Shown in pieces: positions 63,095 to 64,000 of a stretch of 64,000 nucleotides of DNA; the stretch's first letter is position 1, and the number at the start of each line of letters is the position of its first letter. The DNA lies in the NCBI GenBank assembly GCA_003550305.1, contig QKYT01000125.1:82283-146282 (forward strand). Direction: 5' to 3'. Source of the DNA: Glomus cerebriforme (taxonomy: Eukaryota; Glomeromycota; Glomeromycetes; Glomerales; Glomeraceae). The position numbers and the translations under genes are program-made. The notes under the pieces were generated by a model. It had not been told where the DNA came from. It saw nothing but the letters and a program-made list of their open reading frames with translations, and ran no database searches.

Positions 63095-64000
63095 AATTTA
63101 ATTGCTAATCTGCATATGGTTAATAGTGTTGATTGAAATTTTTATTTTCTTTATAGATAAGTTTATAATTCTTAATCAAAATTACTTGAAATTTTTACTA
63201 AAAATACTATAATATTAAACCTTTTTTATTCAAATATTTTATAAAATTCAAAATTTTACAAATTTGTTTAGAAATAAAAAAAATTCATAAAATATATAAA
63301 ATTTTTTTTTTCTTTTTATTTTTCTTATAGATAAATTTATCAATTTTTGTCTAGTTTACTAAAAATATTAAATTTTTTTATTTAAATATTTAATGTAATT
63401 CTTATAAAATTCAAAATTTTATATATAAAATCTTTTTTTTCTTATAAATAAGTTAAAATTACTTGAAATTTTAATTAAAAATACTATAAAATTAGATTTT
63501 TATTATTCAAATATTTACAAAATTTTTAAGTAAAATTTTTAAATATTAATTAGATAAATTTTAATAATATTTGTATTATTTATTTCATGGAAAGTTAGGA
63601 ATATTAAGGTTTTTTTTCCAAAGGGAAAAAACCATAATGTTTCCTCCATGAAATAAATAGGTAATCCTCAAAACATGTCACTTATTAAATAACATGTGAC
63701 TTTATATGATTAACTATTTTAAACTTTTTTTTTACATTATTTTTCTACAAATTATTAAGTTATTATAAGACATTTTAAACAGTTCTTATAAAATTAGTGA
63801 TTTTCTGGCCATCTATATGAGACTAAGAAATAAGTGAATGAAAATTTCCAGTTAGCTGATCATATGCAAAAAATTAGCTGAAGGCAATCATAAGTAATAC
63901 TTAGTATGACAGGAGATTATTTAATAAATTTATATAATATAAAAATAATTTTAATAACTTTAAAAATAGTTAAAATCATATAAATTTCTTATTTTTTTTT
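63095..64000. other. AT-rich terminal region
   Basis: No gene recognised. It is very AT-rich with degenerate repeats of AAATTTTAWWTA and CTTATAGATAAGTT-like words (63155, 63329, 63436), suggesting old tandem duplication. It contains the fold-back repeat at 63577-63659. Confidence 0.5.
63577..63659. repeat. Fold-back inverted repeat
   Basis: TATTTATTTCATGGA (63577-63591) pairs exactly with TCCATGAAATAAATA (63645-63659). Inside, GGTTTTTTTTCC and GGGAAAAAACC also pair, giving an ~80-bp near-continuous hairpin around AAAGG. Possibly a small fold-back MITE; no certain target-site duplication. Confidence 0.6.

Overview
The window is eukaryotic nuclear DNA from a filamentous fungus, most likely an arbuscular mycorrhizal fungus (Glomeromycotina, Rhizophagus-like). 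It is strongly AT-rich, with many short GT-AG introns (often gtaagt...ttttag). The gene content is fungal (velvet factor, BCS1-like ATPase, Lsb5, Env7). The right end carries a tyrosine-kinase-like (TKL) kinase with the CxxC...CxxC N-terminal block I associate with the kinase family expanded in Rhizophagus. A decayed Crinkler-type gene and a Helitron terminus fit the same group. The species assignment is inference from these protein styles, not from a database match.

Layout. 1-2972: divergent pair CLF1 (3' part missing) and an ENV7/STK16 kinase. 2973-11700: repeat-rich block with a Ty3/gypsy reverse-transcriptase relic, three tandem arrays whose units look like intron plus micro-exon modules, an 870-base assembly gap inside the first array, other tandem repeats and a Helitron 3' end. 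11700-18065: decayed coding sequence (transposon-like relic, Crinkler pseudogene, another broken multi-exon gene) and one small intact gene for a mitochondrial-type coiled-coil protein. 18066-62978 is a dense housekeeping region: CUL1, a LAA2-like trafficking protein, a Crz1-like zinc-finger factor, SPB1, RQC1/TCF25, an EAF-type elongation factor, a velvet factor, PRI2, a mitochondrial RRM-like protein, an aldo-keto reductase, a BEM46 hydrolase, SSU72, LSB5, a tail-anchored double-START protein, MMADHC, a DUF4097-like membrane protein, a BCS1-like AAA ATPase, a nucleoside hydrolase and the TKL kinase. A TA-flanked MITE lies at 58878-59012. The last 0.9 kb is AT-rich with a fold-back repeat.

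How the genes relate: there are no operons. Several neighbours are divergent pairs sharing short promoters (CLF1/ENV7, CUL1/LAA2-like, SPB1/RQC1), and the palindrome CACGTG recurs in intergenic DNA. Functions group loosely into RNA and transcription (CLF1, SPB1, EAF, SSU72), protein quality control (CUL1, RQC1), membrane traffic (ENV7, LAA2-like, LSB5, START), DNA replication (PRI2) and signalling. The most unusual structure is the set of tandem splice-signal arrays at 5.6-11.2 kb.
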